Source: Lysobacterales bacterium (GTDB lineage: Bacteria > Pseudomonadota > Gammaproteobacteria > Xanthomonadales > SZUA-38). Taken from it: a stretch of 64,000 nt of DNA. Positions 35,501-46,129 of the stretch are shown one piece after another. The notes under the pieces are model-generated. The model saw only the letters and a list, made by a program, of their open reading frames with translations, made no database searches and had not been told where the DNA came from. Positions within the stretch are counted from its first letter, which is position 1. Every line of letters begins with the position of its first letter. The translations under genes and the position numbers were made by a program. Location: contig JASJDM010000026.1 of assembly GCA_030065125.1 (NCBI GenBank), forward strand, positions 19,586 to 83,585, read 5' to 3'.

Positions 35501-35758
35501 GACATCGATGACCGCATCAGGGCACATCAGGATTTGGGAATTGGCAGCCACCGTCAGGGTGGCCTGGACCCGGATGTTGCCAGCCACGTAGATCGTTCCG
35601 GACAACTGACGATCGACATTCACATCGCTGGAAAGGTCCGGGTTGGCGCAGCTGGCGACCCCTGCAACAGACTGCCCCGGCAGGAACACAGCGGCCAATA
35701 GTCCCAGCGCCAACAACTGCCCCAATGCCGCAGACCGGCAACTTGTGAGTCCTTGCAT
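32564..35758 (-). CDS. Exported beta-helix/Ig-like exoprotein
   Basis: 1064 residues. A signal peptide (LGQLLALGLLAAVFLPGQSVAG) precedes a right-handed beta-helix-like region with pectate-lyase-type repeats (about 40-440: GNIRVQATLTVAANSQILMC, ALSIANTEITNSQSSGIQVS, LRDSLLGNNGGFGVLAS), a Big-1/invasin-like Ig domain (VTVTLRDAQGQPLPGRTVEI, about 500-570), and a long C-terminal region ending VDGVFLDGFENP. I chose the ATG at 35758 because AGGAGG lies nine bases upstream. It is probably secreted and surface- or matrix-associated; the ligand is unknown. It is the first gene of a two-gene run with the 1430-residue protein and lies 104 bp after the kinase gene on the same strand. Confidence 0.82.
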   Translation of the reverse strand: MQGLTSCRSAALGQLLALGLLAAVFLPGQSVAGVASCANPDLSSDVNVDRQLSGTIYVAGNIRVQATLTVAANSQILMCPDAVIDVQDGAALVAIGTAAEPIVFEAESPAMPWGRIVFRSAVLASSTLRYVTLNDGGGDDPGLVYAPLVIDDSTAGTAFSAPVIDHVTINRSGAVGMVFHSDEIPASVTNLTINDSAAVAMVADAQSIGALSGNNSFTNNNPDRIRILDAGNGRISRSSVWRHHGVPYELIGSSTAVNADPGTGTIAEWVVEPGVHILIPEGGTIDISTRGAIKAQGTADNPIILTRIDETSGYWRHLFVNGTADSSLEHVRLSWGGGTSGDPGNAAMITKTQAGALSIANTEITNSQSSGIQVSGTGDFYLRDSLLGNNGGFGVLASSSSRKTLRNNRIVGNQLGGISQSNNVCVDAIGNFWGDSSGPADATGFPDVCNDNTLNAGTGDSVTTGVRYRPWLTSGTDITNRSRIESEPRYIIADGVTEGTVTVTLRDAQGQPLPGRTVEIQSNLGELVQPAGVTDLDGRVTATITSMETGFATLSATNLTDNDVVAGIGGVTFWQGPGDTGGLIDPNGTPYASPRLHIERPPFLVGFPMDLSVPMQNTQGVPLDVEVEYGVNLFHLGLGFSPVDTVSRTLAPGEQWDAPGFWVPTEQGHHCVQARITFSNVEAGIKGGNGFSLRRNTDQNPCEDLDATRLVPTRGGLLGVLKHFWNAYSEARKASRCLSEGLNFKGGASAQDYTLTFVPPVLTPPAYTAGGEITPDLAVSMTRISALAAELSALVTARAVTRLRLEQASRAGASSFVDVQYFNFRRYALQEGMKRLEFAAALDTHLLELAAAGIEDPVFTTVEQAEYLELLRTSGFEQSTVDYLLDSGWSQAEVDLRLQEVVRAYESQPFLPANFYDTVQQARDLAQRDGDDLVSRYGGTSNKSLLTKGNGMTVPDLDPVTYSFRVGHDRLTTETVQLVVRPLSVPIDWSYELEDRSLTLDPGEIQTTTLAVYPSGTQMPGDGVALAVEGFIDDELIGGVSLEYAVPQLLETVDGVFLDGFENP

Positions 35759-35862
35759 GTTCCACCGCCTCCTGTGGCTATCCAACGAGGCCAATGCGAT
35801 CAGGCCTCAGGGATAAAAAGCGCAGTTGGCGGACCTGGCCGCCACGAGACGGGAAAAAAGTG

Positions 35863-38400
35863 CTATTCGACCGACAGTCCGCAGAACTCCAGGTAGACCG
35901 GATTGACCGGGCCCGGCCGCATCAGTGCGTGGGCCGAGTCCATCAACGCTTCGGCGGTGTCGTTGCCTGCGGACTGCCTGGCCCTGGCCAGCAGGCAAAC
36001 GCCTATGCCCTCGATGCTGGACCCGGCCAGGTTGCTCAACCGAAGGATGCGAACCGCTTCCTCGGCCGCCGATTCAGCAGCATGAGGTCGCTGCCGGTGG
36101 AATTCGCCGTAAGCGATGGACAGCAGTGGGAACGCGACATAGTAGTGGTCATCCCCATGGAGCGTCTTGTAGAGGTCCTGGGCTTTCCAGTGCAGGGGAA
36201 TTGCCTCGTCGAATCGGCGCTGCCGGGTCATGGCGGTGGCCAGGTTCTGGTAGCTTCTTGCCACACCTTCGTGGACTTCTCCATGCAGTGCAATTGTGCG
36301 GCCCAGAACGTCGCGCAGCAGCCCCTCGGAGTCCGCCGCGCGCCCGGTGCGCTGGTAGTGCAGGGCAAAGTTGTTCAGGGTGGCAAGGGTCGCTTCGTGC
36401 CCTCGTCCCAGGGTCTCATCGTAGATTGCAATGGCGGCCTGAAAATTCTCCTCTGCGCCCTGGTGATCCTTCAGCGCCGACAGGGTCGATGCCAGCTGGG
36501 ACCGGATGTTGGCGCTGCTCAGGCTGTTGGACCCGTAGAGCTGTTCGGAAAGGTCTCGAGCCTCGGTCAGCATGGCCACCAATTGCTGGGATGGCGTCCG
36601 CATCAAGCGGGTGGACACCAGGTTGACCACCGCGTCGACAAACGGCCGGGCAAATTCGGACCCGCCATCCCGGATTTTTTCCACGCCGGCCGCCAGCAGG
36701 TCCGCCCCCTCGTCCAGGCGCCCCAGGTTGCTCAGATGGTTGCCCATGGCGGCCTCTGCGACTCCCATTGCAGGTGCGTCATCGGCAAACATCTCGCTGG
36801 CCAGGGCCAGCTGCCGTCGATACAGCTCATCAGCCCGATCGACCTGGCCAATGGTGGCAAACTCCGAGGCCAGAAAACGCGTGCTCTCGAGCACCTGGGG
36901 CGACTTCTCGCCGTGTATGGTCTGCTCCAGTAACAGGGCCTCTTCACGCAGCGCAATGGCCTGGTCGTGCTGCCCCAGGCTCTGGTAGATGGTTGCGATT
37001 GATGCCAACAGCGTTGCGCGGATCTCTGGCTGATCTGCCAGTTGGCGGTGCACGCGCTCCAGTCCCAGATCAATGGCCTCGAGCACCGTAATCTGCTGAC
37101 CACGATTCGGATCCGCCGGGGCGAAGGGGTCTGGACTGCGCAACAGTTCGACCATGAAGTCCTGGGCTGCGGTGGCCCTGATCTGCTCCTGCTGCAGGCG
37201 GTAATTGTAGCTGGTGAGCGTCAGAACATACGCCGCCACCGCCAGCAGTGCCGCCACCGTTGAAGGCAATAGCCAGGGCCGCCGGCGGATCAGCTTGGAG
37301 AGGCGGTATCCCAGGGTGTCTGGCCGGGCCGCCACCGGCTGACCCGCGAGAAATCGCTGCAGATCATCCCGCATCGCGCTGGCCGATGCATAGCGCGCGT
37401 TTGGGTCTTCATGCAGCGCCTGGGCCAGGATGGCATCAAGATCACCGCGAACCCGGGCCCGGCGGCGCGAGTCGTCCACGTACCGGCTGGCTGGACCCGA
37501 CTGCTCCTGCTCACGCCGACGACCGGTGATCATTTCATACAGCACCAGTCCAACCTGGTAAATGTCGGATGCGGTAGTGACGGCCTGCCCGGATTTTTGC
37601 TCGGGGCTGCCATAGCCCGGTGTCAGCAGGGCAACACCCGTCCGCGTGCGGGGGGTGGAGCCGCCCATCACGCTGTCATCCAGCAGCTTGGCAATGCCGA
37701 AGTCCAACAGCGCTACCTTACCTTTCCTGGAAACCAGGATGTTGGACGGCTTGATGTCCCGGTGCACCACCAGTCGCTGGTGGGCGTGGTGCAACGCATC
37801 GAGGACTTCGGTGACCAGACCCACGCACGCCTCCAGCGCCAGGCCGCCGGTCCTGCAATGGTCGGTGATGGTGCTCCCGTCAACGTATTCCAGCACCAGG
37901 TAAGGCCGACCGTCGGGCAGGGCGCCGCCGTCCAGGATCTGAACAATGGCCGGATGTTCCAGGGTCGACAGGATCTGACGCTCCGCGCGGAACCGCGCGA
38001 TCAGATCATCAGTATCCAGGCCCCGTCGCAGGACCTTGAAGGCCACGGTCTGGTCAAACTCGCCGTCATCCCGGCGGGCGAGGTACACCGTGGCCAGGCC
38101 GCCTCGGGCGATGGGCTCCACCAGCAGCCAGCTGCTGAACCTCTGCCCGGACAGGTCTTCTTCGGAGGCCTGGTCGCTGGCCATGGAGCGAAACAGGTCG
38201 TTGCGAATGGAATTGAAGGGATCGGCCAGTCCATCCTCGGACTCCTCGGCAGCCTTGAGCAGGCCCTCTACCGCACTGCGGACCCCGGAGGTGCCCTGAC
38301 ACTGTTGCTCCAGGAAGGCTTCCCGTTCGGGCCCCGACAGCTCCAGAGCTGCGGTAAAAATACGGTCAATCAGACTTTTTTGAGGATCAATCCGGCTCAT
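35863..38400 (-). CDS. Membrane Ser/Thr protein kinase with TPR sensor
   Basis: About 845 residues. A cytoplasmic eukaryote-like kinase domain (about 88-355) carries IARGGLATVYLARR (P-loop), VAFKVLRRG (Lys), VVHRDIKPSNILVS (catalytic loop, about residue 210) and LLDFGIAKLL (DFG). One membrane helix (WLLPSTVAALLAVAAYVLTL, about 375-395) leads to an extracytoplasmic array of tetratricopeptide repeats (IATIYQSLGQHDQAIALREEA and similar). The start overlaps the ECF sigma gene by 14 nt. In Xanthomonas and Vibrio, kinases next to ECF43-type sigma factors activate them by phosphorylation; a similar partnership is inferred here. GTG 38415 is an alternative start. Confidence 0.93.
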   Translation of the reverse strand: MSRIDPQKSLIDRIFTAALELSGPEREAFLEQQCQGTSGVRSAVEGLLKAAEESEDGLADPFNSIRNDLFRSMASDQASEEDLSGQRFSSWLLVEPIARGGLATVYLARRDDGEFDQTVAFKVLRRGLDTDDLIARFRAERQILSTLEHPAIVQILDGGALPDGRPYLVLEYVDGSTITDHCRTGGLALEACVGLVTEVLDALHHAHQRLVVHRDIKPSNILVSRKGKVALLDFGIAKLLDDSVMGGSTPRTRTGVALLTPGYGSPEQKSGQAVTTASDIYQVGLVLYEMITGRRREQEQSGPASRYVDDSRRRARVRGDLDAILAQALHEDPNARYASASAMRDDLQRFLAGQPVAARPDTLGYRLSKLIRRRPWLLPSTVAALLAVAAYVLTLTSYNYRLQQEQIRATAAQDFMVELLRSPDPFAPADPNRGQQITVLEAIDLGLERVHRQLADQPEIRATLLASIATIYQSLGQHDQAIALREEALLLEQTIHGEKSPQVLESTRFLASEFATIGQVDRADELYRRQLALASEMFADDAPAMGVAEAAMGNHLSNLGRLDEGADLLAAGVEKIRDGGSEFARPFVDAVVNLVSTRLMRTPSQQLVAMLTEARDLSEQLYGSNSLSSANIRSQLASTLSALKDHQGAEENFQAAIAIYDETLGRGHEATLATLNNFALHYQRTGRAADSEGLLRDVLGRTIALHGEVHEGVARSYQNLATAMTRQRRFDEAIPLHWKAQDLYKTLHGDDHYYVAFPLLSIAYGEFHRQRPHAAESAAEEAVRILRLSNLAGSSIEGIGVCLLARARQSAGNDTAEALMDSAHALMRPGPVNPVYLEFCGLSVE

Positions 38401-39007
38401 TGATTTCGAGGGCACTTTTCATATAAGCCCGGGCCCGCTGGGAATCCCGTTCCACGGTCCTGACGGCCATGTCCAGGGCTTCGGCGGTTTCCGCTACGCT
38501 CATTCCCGCGAAGTACCGACATTCGATGATCCGCTCCAGGCGCGGATCGAGTTGGGCGATGTCCTTTAAAGCGCGATCCATTGCCAGAACCGCCGCGGAC
38601 CCCTCATCACCAGCCATGCTGCTTTCCTTCAGCGTCACCGGCGCTTCTCCGCCTCCGCGCTTTTCTGCATTCTTTCTGCGGGCGTGGTCTACCAGCAGGT
38701 GCCGCATGACCCGGGCCGCCGCCCGCAGAAAATGGCTGCGGTCCGACCATGACCCATCGCTGCTGGCCAGTCGCAGAAACGCTTCATGCACCACTGCCGT
38801 GGTGTTCAGGGTGTGGCCGGATCGCTCGTGGCTGAGCTGAAAGTGCGCCAGCCGCTTGAGCTCGGGGTAAATGGCGGTCATCAGCTGGTCGAGCGCGCCG
38901 TCATCCCCCCGGTCCATTGCCTTGAGGATGTCCGCGATCTCCTGCTGTTGATTCTGCTCCGGCACCCGATTCAGTCTGCGATCATCCAGACCCACCGTAT
39001 CGGCCAA
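38387..39007 (-). CDS. ECF-type RNA polymerase sigma factor (TIGR02999-like)
   Basis: About 206 residues. Region 2 is represented by IYPELKRLAHFQLSHERSGHTLNTTAVVHEAFLRL (read as LNTTAVVHEAFLRLA) and RSHFLRAAARVMRHLLVDHARRKNAEKRGG; region 4 by IIECRYFAGMSVAETAEALDMAVRTVERDSQRAR. The VMRHLLVDHARRKNAEKRGG block is typical of the Sigma70_ECF/TIGR02999 group. No anti-sigma gene is nearby; the overlapping kinase gene is the likely regulator. Start uncertain: TTG 39007, GTG 38995 or GTG 38965, none with a strong ribosome site. Confidence 0.9.
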   Translation of the reverse strand: MADTVGLDDRRLNRVPEQNQQQEIADILKAMDRGDDGALDQLMTAIYPELKRLAHFQLSHERSGHTLNTTAVVHEAFLRLASSDGSWSDRSHFLRAAARVMRHLLVDHARRKNAEKRGGGEAPVTLKESSMAGDEGSAAVLAMDRALKDIAQLDPRLERIIECRYFAGMSVAETAEALDMAVRTVERDSQRARAYMKSALEINEPD

Positions 39008-39066
39008 CCGGGTGAAAAGGCAAGGGGCCTGCCTGAGTCACTGTGGTAGTGGATCTGCCGGCCCGA

Positions 39067-39072
39067 TACAAT
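39067..39072 (+). promoter_or_regulatory. Possible trpE -10 element
   Basis: TACAAT in the 96-bp gap between the divergent sigma factor gene and trpE; the -35 region (39044-39049) is weak. I see no Trp-rich leader peptide or attenuator-like terminator before trpE, so trp control here is probably not by classical attenuation. Confidence 0.35.
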
Positions 39073-39103
39073 CCACCGCTTTTGTGGCGGACTATTTCCT
39101 TAA

Positions 39104-40576
<1,473 letters not shown>

Positions 40577-40619
40577 CGCCGGTCGCCGGAATCACCCCCA
40601 ACACGAGTAGAATGCCTCA

Positions 40620-41225
40620 ATGCTGTTGATGATCGACAACTATGATTCGTTTACCTACAACCTGGTGCAATACCTGGGCGAATTGGGTGCCGAGGTGGAA
40701 GTGCACCGCAACGACCAGATCACGGTGGACGAAATTGAACATATGGCGCCCGGCAAAATAGTGATCTCTCCGGGGCCTTGCACCCCGGACCAGGCCGGCA
40801 TCTCCATGGACGTGGTGCGGCGTTTTGCCGGCCGGGTGCCTATTCTCGGCGTTTGCCTGGGCCACCAGTCCATCGGCCAGGTCTACGGCGGCAAAGTGGT
40901 GCGGTCCCGAGCGGTCATGCACGGCAAGACGTCCATGATCCACCACAATGACCGGGGCGTGTTCGCGGGGCTGCCCAACCCGTTCGAAGCGACCCGCTAC
41001 CACTCCCTGGTGGTGGCTGGTGATTCTCTGCCGGATTGCCTGGAACTGACGGCCTGGACCCAGCACGAAGACGGCAGTCAGGATGAGATCATGGGGTTTC
41101 GTCACCGGGACCACGCGGTAGAAGGGGTCCAGTTTCACCCGGAGTCCATCCTGACCCGCTGTGGCCACGACCTGCTCCGGAATTTCCTGGAGGCGCCGGC
41201 ACAACAGGAAGCCGAATATGCGTGA
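40620..41225 (+). CDS. trpG: Anthranilate synthase component II (glutamine amidotransferase)
   Basis: 201 residues, class I amidotransferase: [20 protein letters not shown] at the N-terminus, the oxyanion loop [13 protein letters not shown], the nucleophile Cys in [13 protein letters not shown], and the His/Glu pair in [12 protein letters not shown]. It hydrolyses glutamine to supply TrpE; in many gammaproteobacteria the same subunit also serves PabB. The stop overlaps trpD by 8 nt. Confidence 0.97.
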   Translation: MLLMIDNYDSFTYNLVQYLGELGAEVEVHRNDQITVDEIEHMAPGKIVISPGPCTPDQAGISMDVVRRFAGRVPILGVCLGHQSIGQVYGGKVVRSRAVMHGKTSMIHHNDRGVFAGLPNPFEATRYHSLVVAGDSLPDCLELTAWTQHEDGSQDEIMGFRHRDHAVEGVQFHPESILTRCGHDLLRNFLEAPAQQEAEYA

Positions 41226-42228
41226 CATTCTCGAATCCCTGGCCCGGCGGCAGGACCTCAGCCCCGAGCAGGTCAGCCAGGCCATGAATACCATCATGGA
41301 CGGTGAGGCCACTCCGGCCCAGATCGGGGGCTTCCTGATGGGGCTGCGGGTGAAGGGAGAAACCGTTGAGGAAATCGCCGCGGCCGCTGCGGTCATGCGG
41401 GAGCGGGCGGTGCCGGTGGAGGTACACCAGGATCACCTGATCGACACCTGCGGTACCGGGGGCGACGGCCGCAGCACCTTCAATGTCTCAACAGCCTGTG
41501 CTTTTGTGGCGGCGGTGGCCGGTGCCAGGGTCGCCAAGCACGGCAACCGATCGGTTTCCAGCAGCTCCGGCAGCGCTGACGTGCTGGAGGCTGCCGGCGT
41601 GCGGCTGGACCTGGCGCCCGATCAGGTGGCCGAGTGTATCCGCCGCTTCGGCGTAGGGTTTCTGTTCGCTCCGGCTCACCACGGCGCCACCCGCCACGCA
41701 GTGGGCCCGCGCAAGGAACTCGGGGTCCGAACCCTGTTTAACCTGCTGGGGCCCATGACCAACCCGGCATCAGCGCCCAACCAGGTCATGGGCGTGTACT
41801 CGGATCGTTGGGTACGGCCGGTGGCCGAGGTGCTGGGGCGGCTCGGCTCGCGCCACGTCATGGTGGTGCATTCCGAGGATGGCATGGACGAGATCAGTAC
41901 CGAAGCCCCCACCCACGTGGCAGAACTGAAGGACGGCGAAGTTGAGGAGTGGACCCTGAATCCGGCCGACTATGACGTGGAAGCCTCCGGCCTGGACCAG
42001 GTCGTCGCCTACACCGCCCAGGGCAGTCTGGATTTGATCAAGGAGGCCCTGACCTCATCCAAAGGCCCGGCGGCAGACCTGGTGGCCCTCAATGCCGGCG
42101 CCGCAATTTTCGTGGCGGGAATCACCACAAACCTGATTGGCGGCATTGCGCTGGCCCGGGAAATTCAGGGTGCCGGATCGGCCTGGGCCACCCTGCGGGA
42201 GCTGGCCGCCTACACCCAGAGCCTGTGA
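41218..42228 (+). CDS. trpD: Anthranilate phosphoribosyltransferase
   Basis: 336 residues. It couples anthranilate to PRPP. Motifs: the N-terminal helical domain with [20 protein letters not shown], the PRPP loop [36 protein letters not shown] and [13 protein letters not shown] use the ATG at 41218 because the family begins at MRDILESL; longer frames lie within trpG. The stop overlaps trpC in GTGA. Confidence 0.96.
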   Translation: MRDILESLARRQDLSPEQVSQAMNTIMDGEATPAQIGGFLMGLRVKGETVEEIAAAAAVMRERAVPVEVHQDHLIDTCGTGGDGRSTFNVSTACAFVAAVAGARVAKHGNRSVSSSSGSADVLEAAGVRLDLAPDQVAECIRRFGVGFLFAPAHHGATRHAVGPRKELGVRTLFNLLGPMTNPASAPNQVMGVYSDRWVRPVAEVLGRLGSRHVMVVHSEDGMDEISTEAPTHVAELKDGEVEEWTLNPADYDVEASGLDQVVAYTAQGSLDLIKEALTSSKGPAADLVALNAGAAIFVAGITTNLIGGIALAREIQGAGSAWATLRELAAYTQSL

Positions 42229-43052
42229 CCCAGATCGCCGTGAATGACGCGTCCGACGTATTGACCCGGATCCTTCGCCGCAAGCGCGACGAAGTGACCG
42301 AGCGCTGCGCGGACCGGTCGCTGGGTCAACTGACCGAGATGGCCCGGGACACAGCGCCATGCCGTGGGTTCGCCGCGGCGATCCGGCGGCGGGTGGCGGC
42401 GCAGCAAACCGCGGTGATCGCCGAAATCAAGAAGGCGTCCCCCAGCAAGGGCGTGATCCGGGAAGATTTCGATCCGCCCGCCATCGCCCGCAGCTACCAG
42501 GCCGGGGGCGCTGCCTGTCTGTCGGTGTTGACCGATGAGCCCTTTTTCCAGGGTTCGGACGCATACCTGAAGGACGCCCGTGCGGCGGTCGAGCTGCCGG
42601 TATTGCGCAAGGATTTCACGGTGGATCCATACCAGGTGGTCGAGGCCCGGGTGCTGGGCGCCGACTGCATCCTGCTGATCGTGGCGGCGCTGGAAGATTC
42701 GGCCCTGCAGGAGCTGTCGGAGCAGGCGGCGGAACTGGGACTGGATGTGCTGGTGGAAGTCCACGACGCTGATGAGTTGGATCGCGCTCTGGCGCACACA
42801 GCGTCACCCCTGATCGGCATCAACAACCGCAATCTGCGGACCTTCGAAACGGATATCGCCACCACCCTGGATCTGGTGGGGCAGATCCCTGATGACCGTA
42901 TCCTGATCACCGAGAGCGGCATTGCCTCGGCGGCGGATGTGGCCCGCCTTCAGCAGGCCGGTGTTTACGGGTTCCTGGTCGGAGAAGCCTTCATGCGGGC
43001 GGAAGACCCGGGTCAGAAGCTGGCGGAGCTTTTCAGCACCGCGAAGGCCTGA
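42225..43052 (+). CDS. trpC: Indole-3-glycerol phosphate synthase
   Basis: 275 residues, monofunctional (no TrpF fusion). TIM-barrel motifs: [20 protein letters not shown] (catalytic Lys), [42 protein letters not shown] and [10 protein letters not shown]. It starts at a GTG (42225) overlapping the trpD stop by 4 nt. Its stop is 9 bp from the convergent Clp/CRP gene. trpF, trpB and trpA are not in the window. Confidence 0.96.
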   Translation: MTQIAVNDASDVLTRILRRKRDEVTERCADRSLGQLTEMARDTAPCRGFAAAIRRRVAAQQTAVIAEIKKASPSKGVIREDFDPPAIARSYQAGGAACLSVLTDEPFFQGSDAYLKDARAAVELPVLRKDFTVDPYQVVEARVLGADCILLIVAALEDSALQELSEQAAELGLDVLVEVHDADELDRALAHTASPLIGINNRNLRTFETDIATTLDLVGQIPDDRILITESGIASAADVARLQQAGVYGFLVGEAFMRAEDPGQKLAELFSTAKA

Positions 43053-43061
43053 GTTCGGCTA

Positions 43062-43757
43062 TCAGGCGCCCAGCGCGGGTGGCGGAGTCGAGTCCCTGGC
43101 GCCAAACACCACTATGGTCTTGCCGGCCACATCGATCATGCCTTCTTCTTCCAGGCCCTTGAGGACCCGCCCAGCCATTTCCCGGGAGCAGCCGACGATG
43201 CGGCTGATCTCCTGACGTGAGATCTTGATCTGCATGCCATCTGGATGGGTCAGCGCGTCGGGTTCCTTGCAAAGGTCCATCAGGGTCCGGGCCACCCGTC
43301 CCTGGACGTCCATGAATGCCAGGCGCCGGACCTTGCGGCTGGTGTGCAGCAGACGGTCGGTGAGCTGGCGGCCGATGGCGTAAAGGATGTGGGGGCACTC
43401 TTCCTTGAGTTCGGTTTCGAACAGCTGGCCCATACGTCCATAGCTGATCTGGGCCAGCTCGCAGGGCGTGCGGGTGCGGACCATGACCTCGCGTCGTTCC
43501 GGTTCCACGTAAAGGCCCATTTCGCCGATGAAGTTGCCGGGGTTGAGGTAGGCCAGGATCAACTCGCGGCCTTCCTCGTCCTCTACGCTGACCGTGACTG
43601 ACCCCTCCACTACGTAGTACAGGGTGTCGGCCAGGTCACCGGGCCGGATGATGGGAGTCTTGTTGGGAAATTTGCGCCGGTGACAGCAGCGCAGAAAGCG
43701 CTCGATGGCGGTTTCGTCGTACTTGAAGAAGCCCCGGTTTTCAGGCTGCAGGTCCAT
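43062..43757 (-). CDS. clp: CRP/FNR-family global regulator (Clp/Vfr-like)
   Basis: 231 residues. The cyclic-nucleotide-binding domain contains IIRPGDLADTLYYVVEGSVTV and the cassette GNFIGEMGLYVEPERREVMVRTRT (core FIGEMGLYVEPERREV), followed by a long dimer helix and a winged helix ISRQEISRIVGCSREMAGRVLKGLEEEG. The GEMGLYVE..RRE cassette resembles Xanthomonas Clp, which responds to cyclic di-GMP rather than cAMP; which ligand is used here cannot be decided by eye. The position next to trpC is also that of clp in xanthomonads. The gene is convergent with trpC, and its own promoter lies in the 151-bp gap before coq7. Confidence 0.9.
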   Translation of the reverse strand: MDLQPENRGFFKYDETAIERFLRCCHRRKFPNKTPIIRPGDLADTLYYVVEGSVTVSVEDEEGRELILAYLNPGNFIGEMGLYVEPERREVMVRTRTPCELAQISYGRMGQLFETELKEECPHILYAIGRQLTDRLLHTSRKVRRLAFMDVQGRVARTLMDLCKEPDALTHPDGMQIKISRQEISRIVGCSREMAGRVLKGLEEEGMIDVAGKTIVVFGARDSTPPPALGA

Positions 43758-43908
43758 CCAAAAAGCCCCATGGTCCAGCTAAGCTCGGTTGTTTGTAACG
43801 TAAATCCTGAGGGCGCGCAAGTAAGTTGTTGTTTATTAATGCCTTCGGCTGCTGGCGAGGTAGTGGCGGAATGGGCCGGAGGAGGTCACCTCGCGCCCTA
43901 TGGGACGG

Positions 43909-44544
43909 TCAAAACCGGTAGGCCAGCCACTTCATGATCCGGGCCGTCTGCTGCATGGCCATGCGTACCGGTTCCGGCAACTCCGAGCCCCCGGCCTCCC
44001 GCGCTTCCTCGCCGTGCCGCGCTTCGTCGTCGGCCATCTGCTGAACGATGGCCCGGCTGCGACTGTCGCTGTCGGGGAGCTGCTCCAGGTGATCTTCCAG
44101 GTGGGCCTCAACCTGGCGCTCGGTTTCCATGACAAAGCCCAGGCTCCAACGGTCCCCCGACAATCCGGCGACGGCGCCAATGGCGAAAGAGCCCGCGTAC
44201 CACAGGGGGTTGAGTTGGCTGGGGTAACTGCCCAGCTCACTGAGACGCTGCTCACACCACGCCAGGTGGTCGGTTTCCTCCGCGGCAGCCGCCAGCATGT
44301 GGTCGCGGATGGCCGGATCCCGGGCGGTCAGTGCCTGGCCGTTGTAGAGCGCCTGGGCACACACCTCGCCGGCATGGTTGATGCGCATCAATCCGGCCGC
44401 GTGTGCCTCTTCTGCCGGGTCCAGTTCCGCGCCGCTGTCGTCTCCGGCCGGGTTGGGGACATTGGTGCCGGTACTGGCAAAAGACGTCTTGAGGCCCTGG
44501 TCCAGCTGGTCCAGCAATCGATCCATTAGTGTCAGTTCACGCAT
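43909..44544 (-). CDS. coq7: 2-nonaprenyl-3-methyl-6-methoxy-1,4-benzoquinol hydroxylase (Coq7)
   Basis: 211 residues. A di-iron hydroxylase of ubiquinone synthesis. The carboxylate/His ligands appear in [47 protein letters not shown] and [15 protein letters not shown]. The ATG at 44544 ([14 protein letters not shown]) fits the family's usual N-terminus; the open frame runs much further upstream antisense to the DUF481 gene and is not coding. ubiH and a second ubi hydroxylase lie 8 kb away. Confidence 0.95.
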   Translation of the reverse strand: MRELTLMDRLLDQLDQGLKTSFASTGTNVPNPAGDDSGAELDPAEEAHAAGLMRINHAGEVCAQALYNGQALTARDPAIRDHMLAAAAEETDHLAWCEQRLSELGSYPSQLNPLWYAGSFAIGAVAGLSGDRWSLGFVMETERQVEAHLEDHLEQLPDSDSRSRAIVQQMADDEARHGEEAREAGGSELPEPVRMAMQQTARIMKWLAYRF

Positions 44545-44742
44545 CAGGCAAATATGAAGGCAGCCCGCGGGGACTGCAAGGGGCGGCAGGAAGTGTGAAC
44601 AACTGTCCTCGATCGGGTTCGTCGCAGGGGGTTGTTTGCCACAATTCGCCCGAATTCCCGGCGACTGATTCCGGGGGGGTTGTTCACGCGGCTCGCGCAC
44701 CCATGTTGTGAGCTGCGGTTTCACCCATTTGGAGACGACACG

Positions 44743-45468
44743 ATGATGCGACAAATTTCTTCTGTTTCTTCCGCTGCTCTGCTGGGCCTGCTGTTGGCCA
44801 CCGGTGCCCAGGCCGAGGACGAATCCGGCTGGTCCGGCAAAGGAGCCGTTGGCGTGGTGGCCCAGCGCGGTAACTCGGAAACCGAGACCATCAGTATCAG
44901 CGCGGAGCTGATCAACAACCTGGAGCAGTGGCGCCATACCCTGGGCCTCAACACCCTGAATGCGTCGGACGATGGCGTCGACACCGCCGACCGGCTGGAA
45001 ATCTACGGTAAGACCGACTACAAGATCAGCGACACCAGCTTCTGGTTTGCCAGCCTGCGATACGAAGACGACGAGTTCAGCCAGTTCGATTCCCAGGCCA
45101 CCCTGGCCGCGGGGTACGGCCGCCAGCTGCTGAAGCGGGAAAACCACGTGCTGACCGGCGAAGTGGGCCTGGGTTACCGGCGGGCGGAGCTGCGCGCTTC
45201 GGGCGAAACGGAAACCGACCCCATTCTGCGCGGCACCCTGGCCTACCGCTGGGATATTTCTGAGACCGCGGCCCTGACCAACAACTTGCTGGTGGAAGCC
45301 GGCTCCGACAACACCTTCGCCAAGAATGTGACGGCCATCACCGCGGATATCGCCAACAACTTCGGCATCCAGTTCGCCTACGAAGTGCGGCACAACACCG
45401 AGGTGGACGATCCTGCCGAGAACAGCGATTTTGTCACCACGGTCAACCTGGTTTACTCGATTAAATAG
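44743..45468 (+). CDS. DUF481 outer-membrane protein (YdiY-like)
   Basis: 241 residues with a signal peptide ending GAQA before [22 protein letters not shown]. The G-N-(T/S)-E start and alternating strands ([48 protein letters not shown]) fit the DUF481 family of small beta-barrels, some of them salt-induced. The last strand ends TVNLVYSIK rather than in Phe. The ATG at 44743 follows GGAGACGA. The upstream 198 bp divides it from coq7, which is divergent. Confidence 0.86.
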   Translation: MMRQISSVSSAALLGLLLATGAQAEDESGWSGKGAVGVVAQRGNSETETISISAELINNLEQWRHTLGLNTLNASDDGVDTADRLEIYGKTDYKISDTSFWFASLRYEDDEFSQFDSQATLAAGYGRQLLKRENHVLTGEVGLGYRRAELRASGETETDPILRGTLAYRWDISETAALTNNLLVEAGSDNTFAKNVTAITADIANNFGIQFAYEVRHNTEVDDPAENSDFVTTVNLVYSIK

Positions 45469-45537
45469 CCAGCCGGGTGCGCAGTCCGGCGGATCCCACG
45501 CCGGGTAATCTTCGGTTGCTGCGTAAGTGGTTGAATT

Positions 45538-45555
45538 GGCGGGCATTTGCCCGCC
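45538..45555. terminator. Strong hairpin after the DUF481 gene
   Basis: A perfect 8-bp GC-rich stem GGCGGGCA/TGCCCGCC with a TT loop, 70 bp after the DUF481 stop and just before the rplM promoter. It has no T-tract, so termination is possible but not certain. Confidence 0.5.
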
Positions 45556-45577
45556 GATTCAGATGCGGTGGCGGGTA

Positions 45578-45606
45578 TTGCATAACGCGCCCGCATCCAG
45601 TAGTAT
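45578..45606 (+). promoter_or_regulatory. rplM-rpsI promoter
   Basis: TTGCAT and TAGTAT with an ideal 17-bp spacer, about 85 bp upstream of rplM. The leader between the promoter and rplM would be the place for L13-dependent autoregulation described for this operon in enterobacteria. Confidence 0.65.
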
Positions 45607-45691
45607 TCCCGCCCTTATTTTGTCCGATTCCGGAACAGGCAGCGCCAGCGGGCGCACAAGACCTCAGCCGGATCTGAAGAAAGGAATTCCA

Positions 45692-46120
45692 ATGAAGACT
45701 TTCAGCGCCAAGCCGCACGAGGTAGAGCGCGACTGGTACATCGTCGACGCCGAGGGCAAGACCCTGGGCCGCCTGGCCACTGAGGTGGCGCGCCGGCTGC
45801 GCGGCAAGCACAAGCCGGTGTACACGCCGCACGTGGACACGGGCGACTACATTGTCGTGGTCAATGCCGAAAAAATCGGCGTGACCGGCAAGAAGATGGA
45901 CGACAAGATGTACTACCGCCACACCGGCTACATCGGCAACCTCAAAGAAATGAACCTGAGCACTATGCTGGAGCGTCACCCGGAGCGCGTCATCGAGACC
46001 GCGGTCAAGGGTATGCTGCCCCGGAATCCCCTGGGCCGCGCCATGTTCCGCAAGCTGAAGGTATACAAGGGTGCTGAGCATCCGCACCAGGCGCAGCAGC
46101 CCCAGACTCTGGACATATAA
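45692..46120 (+). CDS. rplM: 50S ribosomal protein L13
   Basis: 142 residues, standard length. Signatures: [31 protein letters not shown] (core [15 protein letters not shown]), [35 protein letters not shown] and [22 protein letters not shown]. An early assembly protein of the large subunit. The ATG at 45692 follows AAAGGAA. It is 9 bp upstream of rpsI, the invariant bacterial partner. Confidence 0.98.
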   Translation: MKTFSAKPHEVERDWYIVDAEGKTLGRLATEVARRLRGKHKPVYTPHVDTGDYIVVVNAEKIGVTGKKMDDKMYYRHTGYIGNLKEMNLSTMLERHPERVIETAVKGMLPRNPLGRAMFRKLKVYKGAEHPHQAQQPQTLDI

Positions 46121-46129
46121 GACATCACC

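Noticed and set aside
39008..39103. trp attenuator with leader peptide
   Set aside because: No Trp-codon-rich short frame and no T-tract hairpin in the gap before trpE.
44545..45546. Long N-terminal extension of the coq7 frame
   Set aside because: It runs antisense to the DUF481 gene and has no similarity to Coq7, whose normal start is at 44544.
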